A DNA stretch of 64,000 bases from NCBI GenBank assembly GCA_024233785.1, contig JACKPD010000015.1, forward strand, positions 1 to 64,000. Reading direction: 5' to 3'. How positions within the stretch are numbered: position 1 is the stretch's first letter; each line of letters opens with the position of its first letter. The notes below the pieces were generated by a model, which saw nothing but the letters and a program-made list of their open reading frames with translations, made no database searches and was not told the DNA's origin. This stretch comes from Spirochaetales bacterium (GTDB lineage: Bacteria > Spirochaetota > Spirochaetia > CADAEX01). Below, piece by piece: positions 61,794 to 64,000 of the stretch. Position numbers and translations under genes: made by a program.

Positions 61794-62846
61794 TCAGGTT
61801 TTTCTTAAAGCTGATCCAATATTATAGCTTAAAACCCTGTTTACAGATTTGACCCGCTCAGCAAGGGAACCAAGGCCGGTTTCTCCTTCTTCCTCAAGAC
61901 ATACTTTACCGGGATATAAAAGATAATGCTTTTTAACATCATCAGGCGTGATATTGATCATGAGAACATTTGCCCCTGCCTTAAGCATTTTCTCCCTTCC
62001 CTCAGGGTCGATGCTGCCGGCCGCTGTTGTAGCCGGTATATGGGCAGATGGAACAAGCAGCCGTAAAAGAGCAGTTGCCCTTATGCAGAGTTCAAAAGGC
62101 ATCTGATCACTCAGGCCGAGCGGCGTGTCCTTATGCGGAATAAATGGGCCAATGCCTATCATATCCAGTTCAAGCATCCTGCATAGTCTCGCGTTGCGTA
62201 TTCCTGTTTCCTCTGTTTCCCCGGGAAGCCCTGTCATGTAGCCAGATCCAGTCTCAAAATCAAGCGACTTTAAATCAAGAATAGCTTCTATCCTTCTTTG
62301 AAGGGTAATGCCGTTCCTGATTTTTTTATGAAGAAGAGGATCAGACGTTTCAAAACGGATCAGGTACCTGTCAGCCCCGGCCTCGCGGAAAGCTTTGTAG
62401 TCCTCTCTGCTCCTGATCCCCTCACTCAAAGTGATTGCGGCCTCGCCGCCTGTGGAGTTTTTTATGGTACTGACTATGCGGCAAATCATATCTGTTGTAT
62501 AGAAAGGGTCCTCCCCTCCCTGAAATACAAAAGTCCTGAATCCTTTTTCAAATCCGGCCAGGGCTGTTTCCACAATGCTGCTTTCCCTCATTCTGTACCG
62601 GACCGCTTTTCCGTTGCTGTGCCTTATTCCGCAGTAAAGACAGTCCATCGCGCAGTAATTCGTAAATTCAACAAGCCCGCGCAGAAAAACAGTATTACCG
62701 TGGATATCATTGCAGACAGAAGCGGCTTTATCACACAGTTCCTTTGTTCCTGTATTCAGATAATATTCTATTATTTCAGCAGTTTTTCTGTCAGGCTCTT
62801 TATACAAATCCTCAATAATTTTTTCAGATAATTCTTTATTATTCAT
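61794..62846 (-). CDS. hydE: [FeFe]-hydrogenase maturation radical SAM enzyme HydE
   Basis: A 350-residue radical SAM enzyme. Cluster-binding CxxxCxxC is Cys65, Cys69 and Cys72 (NYCAMDCLYCGIR); GGEDP (residues 110-114) binds SAM; HydE-typical GLPGETEETGIRNARL and PSAHIPATTAAGS follow. It makes the precursor of the dithiolate bridge in the H-cluster. In operon with aspA and hydF; hydG is not in the window. Confidence 0.95.
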   Translation of the reverse strand: MNNKELSEKIIEDLYKEPDRKTAEIIEYYLNTGTKELCDKAASVCNDIHGNTVFLRGLVEFTNYCAMDCLYCGIRHSNGKAVRYRMRESSIVETALAGFEKGFRTFVFQGGEDPFYTTDMICRIVSTIKNSTGGEAAITLSEGIRSREDYKAFREAGADRYLIRFETSDPLLHKKIRNGITLQRRIEAILDLKSLDFETGSGYMTGLPGETEETGIRNARLCRMLELDMIGIGPFIPHKDTPLGLSDQMPFELCIRATALLRLLVPSAHIPATTAAGSIDPEGREKMLKAGANVLMINITPDDVKKHYLLYPGKVCLEEEGETGLGSLAERVKSVNRVLSYNIGSALRKT

Positions 62847-62873
62847 TAATTGACTCCTGCATCTGGTTTTTTA

Positions 62874-63506
62874 TCAGACTTTAAATGTATTCCAGAGCGT
62901 TGCGTGAGTGACCCCGGTCGGGTCAAACCTCAGCAGTCGGAAAGTAAGCTGAATACATAAACCGATAGCAAGTCCCGAGATTACGGTTCCCGCTCCTGCC
63001 ATTCCGCCGAGCAGCCAGCCGATAATAACGGCAGTCATTTCAATGCTTCCCCTGCAGAAACCGACAGGCAGCCCGGTTTTCCTGGTTAAGGCGACCATCA
63101 GGCTGTCGCGCGGTCCTGCGCCGAACCCGGAACCTATGTAAAAATATGAGGCAAATGAGATGACAAACAACCCTGCTATAAGTAGGGCAAGTCCCGGCAG
63201 CCAGGTTTTCATTACCGGGATAAGCGTGAGATTCATTAAAAAATCCAGGAAAAGGCCTATCAGAACCATGTTAAGCAGTGTTCCGAGTCCGATCTTCTCG
63301 CCCATGATTACAGTAATAACGATAAGGACAGCGCCGACAATTATACTGGCAGTCCCTATTGTCATCCCGAATGTCCTGCTGAGCCCGGCGTGAAAAACAT
63401 CCCAAGGCGCGTACCCAATATTGGCTTTCATTGTAAAAACTATACCCAGGGAATACAGGAATAACCCGGTAAAAAGTTTGAAAAGGCGGATGGTAAAATA
63501 TATCAT
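62874..63506 (-). CDS. YczE/YitT-family membrane protein
   Basis: A 210-residue protein with about five helices and the YczE-like blocks KANIGYAPWDVFHAGLS and GSGFGAGPRDSLMVALTRKTG (a duplicated G-x-xPxD motif). Function not established. Its ATG overlaps the upstream stop (ATGA). Confidence 0.8.
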   Translation of the reverse strand: MIYFTIRLFKLFTGLFLYSLGIVFTMKANIGYAPWDVFHAGLSRTFGMTIGTASIIVGAVLIVITVIMGEKIGLGTLLNMVLIGLFLDFLMNLTLIPVMKTWLPGLALLIAGLFVISFASYFYIGSGFGAGPRDSLMVALTRKTGLPVGFCRGSIEMTAVIIGWLLGGMAGAGTVISGLAIGLCIQLTFRLLRFDPTGVTHATLWNTFKV

Positions 63507-63970
63507 TTATGCTCCGTGATTATTTTATTTAAAAAATTATATGTAAACATTATCGAGTCAGCTGTCAGCTTCTCACACAGGTGAGGGGGGTCGTCTTCGT
63601 TAAAACCTCCGGGCCGGAGGTCATAGCATGAAAGCGATGCAAATTCAGCCTTGTATTTATCCGCAAAATCATAGCAGATATCAGATATTTCGCTGTCTGT
63701 TCTGCCGGCCGCTTTCAGATAGACAGCAATAAACATAAGGCTGCCTTCAACAAGGCCGCACTGCGCCCTGTAGCCGCCTGCGCCGTGCATACCTATTCCA
63801 GCATCAAGCACCTGTTCTTCCAGATGAAAATTCATACACTTTGAAAGCGTCATCATCATTGTCCGGGCGCAGTTTATATCATGCTTCCAGTAAAGCTCTT
63901 TTACTTCTCCCGCTATAAATAATTTAACATTGTCCGGTCCCGTCATGCTGCGTGAGGTACTGCCGTTCAT
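63503..63970 (-). CDS. C_GCAxxG_C_C-family redox protein
   Basis: A 155-residue cytoplasmic protein with the spaced cysteines of the C_GCAxxG_C_C family: NCARTM, then GGYRAQCGLVEG (GCAxxG-like, here QCGLVEG), LSCYDLR and HLCEKL. Redox or metal roles are suspected for the family. ATG 63970 is chosen over an upstream GTG at 63991 because AGGA lies eight bases before it. It is first of the coupled genes ending at hydF. Confidence 0.78.
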   Translation of the reverse strand: MNGSTSRSMTGPDNVKLFIAGEVKELYWKHDINCARTMMMTLSKCMNFHLEEQVLDAGIGMHGAGGYRAQCGLVEGSLMFIAVYLKAAGRTDSEISDICYDFADKYKAEFASLSCYDLRPGGFNEDDPPHLCEKLTADSIMFTYNFLNKIITEHK

Positions 63971-64000
63971 ATCTGCTTTCCTTTTTACCACATTTCATAA

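Noticed and set aside
1..64000. CRISPR arrays, insertion sequences, prophage genes, tRNA or rRNA genes
   Set aside because: No regularly spaced repeat array, transposase, integrase, phage structural gene or cloverleaf/rRNA-like segment was recognised in any intergenic gap.

Overview
The window reads as chromosomal DNA of an anaerobic, diderm, fermentative bacterium. A spirochaete (Spirochaetota) is the best fit. The hints are extracytoplasmic binding proteins with AGGSKEG-type mature N-termini, a relaxed lipobox (FISC), outer-membrane barrels with LolA-like partners, many TRAP and tripartite tricarboxylate transporters, [FeFe]-hydrogenase maturases, tryptophanase and an FNR-type regulator. 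The lineage is an inference with moderate confidence; no rRNA or tRNA gene is present to settle it. About 59 protein genes fill the window. I see no insertion sequence, prophage, CRISPR array or stable RNA gene.

Layout. 0-1.7 kb: the end of a LolA-like gene plus an outer-membrane barrel. 1.9-4.9 kb: a metal-chaperone/P1B-ATPase operon behind an FNR-type class II promoter, followed by the FNR-like regulator that probably reads it. 4.9-10.65 kb: a translationally coupled operon tetR - barrel - LolD-like ATPase - two FtsX-type permeases - LolA-like protein, probably an envelope lipid or lipoprotein export route. 10.8-13.7 kb: XPB-partner protein and PlsC-like acyltransferase. 13.9 kb: mntP. 14.5-23.7 kb: a LacI-controlled catabolic cluster (HAD phosphatase, TRAP-TAXI transporter, LarA-family nickel racemase, epimerase, phosphodiesterase, hydroxyacid dehydrogenase), with lacI divergent at 24 kb. 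25-28.6 kb: serS-clc-uppP. 28.8 kb: XPB helicase. 30.6-37.4 kb: TctABC, a sigma54 NtrC-type regulator, its histidine kinase and a PhnD-like binding protein.

38.2-44.3 kb is a redox and iron neighbourhood: ferric-reductase-like flavocytochrome, NapH-like ferredoxin membrane protein with two secreted partners, and hemerythrin. 44.4-50 kb: aldolase, BKACE enzyme, HD-GYP phosphodiesterase, galU, oxidoreductase, LysE exporter. 50-54.6 kb: FIST sensor with diguanylate cyclase, then a CPA2 antiporter with an HTH-EIIA(Ntr) fusion. 54.8-59 kb: tryptophanase behind a candidate 24-codon leader peptide, then an SsuABC/TauABC-type transporter. 59.1-64 kb: hydF-aspA-hydE with a YczE-like membrane protein and a C_GCAxxG_C_C protein.

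Regulation is unusually legible. There is an FNR box whose centre is 41.5 bp upstream of the predicted start site, a near-consensus sigma70 promoter with a LacI operator over the predicted start site and a second operator 107 bp away, a sigma54 promoter with an upstream palindrome, and several genes whose promoter places the start site within a few bases of the ATG (leaderless or nearly so). The most novel-looking items are the putative tryptophanase leader peptide (Tyr in the TnaC Trp12 position, terminal Pro24), the promoter-inside-terminator arrangement before the FNR-like gene, and the LarA-centred catabolic cluster.
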